64,000 bases of DNA. It comes from Zonotrichia leucophrys gambelii. Lineage: Eukaryota; Chordata; Aves; Passeriformes; Passerellidae. Below, piece after piece: positions 62,737-64,000 of the stretch; position 1 is the first letter of the stretch, and every line of letters starts with the position of its first letter. The notes under the pieces are model-generated. The model had not been told where the DNA came from and ran no database searches. It saw only the letters and a program-made list of their open reading frames with translations. The position numbers and the translations under genes are program-made. The stretch lies in the NCBI RefSeq assembly GCF_028769735.1, contig NC_088172.1, forward strand, positions 71,200,631 to 71,264,630, in the 5' to 3' direction.

Positions 62737-64000
62737 CTGCAATGGCATGCCTGGGTCAGAAAATAGTACTTGCAAAGGCAAACATATCTCTGAAATCCAA
62801 ATGCACTCCTATACCACCAGCTAATAAGTAAAACAGCTATTTAAAAAATTAAGGTAGAAAAATGTATATTCATAAGAAAAGCTTGATTTTGAAAGCATCT
62901 GTCAGTCTTGTGTTCACACTGAAGAGCGGAAATGAATGTTTTTTAAGCAGGAGACAATGAGTTTGTTGAGAGCTCTGGAACTGGTGAATTTTGTGTTAGA
63001 CTAATGCTTTGTAATTTTGTAAAATGAAGGATGCAGTTGTATTTTACATAGAAATTACCAAGATAAATCTAAATTCAGGAGATTTTCTTACTGACATCAA
63101 GGTTTTTCCTTGTCAAAAAGGAGAAACTAGTCCAGCCTGTATTCACCATTTGATACAAATGATTCAATCTGTCCTGCTGTTGCCATACACTGTGGTTATT
63201 TTTTCATTTATGTGGGAAATATTTATGCATCCACCAATGTTTGTTCCTCAACATTTCTGAGTACTGACATTATACTGAGTACTTGCTCAAATTGAGATTC
63301 ATACATAAATTATGCACACCATCAGATGGATATGTGGTAGAGCTTCACGAAAGAGAACTGTGGGTTTTGAATATGACTTCTTAACAGGCAATGAATAGAA
63401 GATGTAGGATTACATCACAGCAAAACTATCAGCTCCAGCAGCAGTTCATGCTGAAAGTTAGCTTCAACAAGTTTATCATTGCACCCAACTGCAGAAGAAC
63501 TTTCTGTGGAAAAAAATTACCACCCTGCAGAAGTTCTTATCACAGCAAATGCTGCTTGTGCTAGTAAAGAGAAAAACTCATCTGATGCAGCCCATGTACT
63601 TGCAAATGCTTTCCCTGCAGACATTGATAGGCTCCTGCCCGAAAGATGTTGCAGGCAACTTGCAACAAAGGCATGAAAATTGATCTGATCCCTGACCAGA
63701 AACTTCTCAAACTTCATCTCATAGAAGAGTGAATATTTTTAAGTGAGATCGAGACCAGGATGTATAACTTAGGAGCTTGTATAACTTATCATTTGAGTCA
63801 CATTTTGAGGAGTAGAGAAGGTCAGCAGTACCTGGGGTATCTTTGGCACAAGGATGAATTTACCCATGATGACCCAAGCACACTTGTAATAACTTGGCTC
63901 TTACTGGAGTTAACCCTGAAGGTTTCTATGAGAACATGTTTGTAATGTAAATGACTGTATTATGTTCTGTTTTTCAATGTGTTTAATTTATATTTAGTAT
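62737..64000. other. Opsin upstream intron or flank, no exon recognised
   Basis: I searched the minus strand for TM1-TM3 segments and a DRY-like motif and found none. A plus-strand open frame at 63479-63676 has no family features. Confidence 0.5.

Noticed and set aside
63479..63676. Plus-strand 65-codon frame upstream of the opsin exons, open on both strands.
   Set aside because: It does not resemble opsin TM1-TM3 on the minus strand or any known family on the plus strand.
1..64000. CRISPR arrays, bacterial operons, ribosome binding sites, rRNA or tRNA genes.
   Set aside because: Nothing of the kind was seen. The repeats, splice sites and provirus show nuclear vertebrate DNA.

Overview
The window looks like bird nuclear DNA: AT-leaning and gene-poor, with several 3'-terminal CR1 LINE fragments that end in the ATTCTATG-type tail typical of avian genomes, one full-length gammaretrovirus-like provirus, and the 3' half of a neuropsin-group (OPN5-like) opsin gene with vertebrate exon structure. 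The species cannot be named from the sequence.

Layout. Positions 1-46746 are mostly intergenic or intronic DNA without a gene I can name. Within it are CR1 fragments (4203-4608, 26483-26592, 37334-37563 and a long reverse-orientation copy at 37646-38830), simple repeats, two strong hairpins (28306-28388 and 30061-30127), and four segments that look like isolated coding exons but cannot be assigned to a gene: a Thr/Pro-rich mucin-like frame (158-366, minus), a 134-bp exon with good splice sites (10174-10307, minus), a signal-peptide-like first exon (22319-22504, plus) and a charged 104-bp exon (24730-24833, plus).

Positions 46747-55332 hold a complete provirus: two LTRs that are about 99% identical, a primer binding site, gag, pro-pol, env and a polypurine tract. 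Gag and pro-pol share one frame. Pol and env overlap by an ATGA. I found no frameshift in any of the three genes, yet about 32 in-frame stops, mostly TAG, break them. That contrast with the near-identical LTRs suggests G-to-A hypermutation (cytidine deaminase editing) rather than slow decay. The env begins with what looks like an immunoglobulin V-type domain, which is unusual for a retroviral Env.

Positions 55333-64000 hold another CR1 fragment (57457-57840) and, on the minus strand, three consecutive exons of an OPN5-like opsin (62736-62632, 59747-59524, 58848-58408). These encode TM4 through the C-terminus, including the retinal-binding lysine. The exons for the N-terminus and TM1-TM3 are not visible and probably lie beyond position 64000.

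The host gene and the provirus do not obviously work together. The provirus lies about 3 kb downstream of the opsin stop codon, in the opposite orientation. All calls come from reading the sequence; no database or alignment was run.
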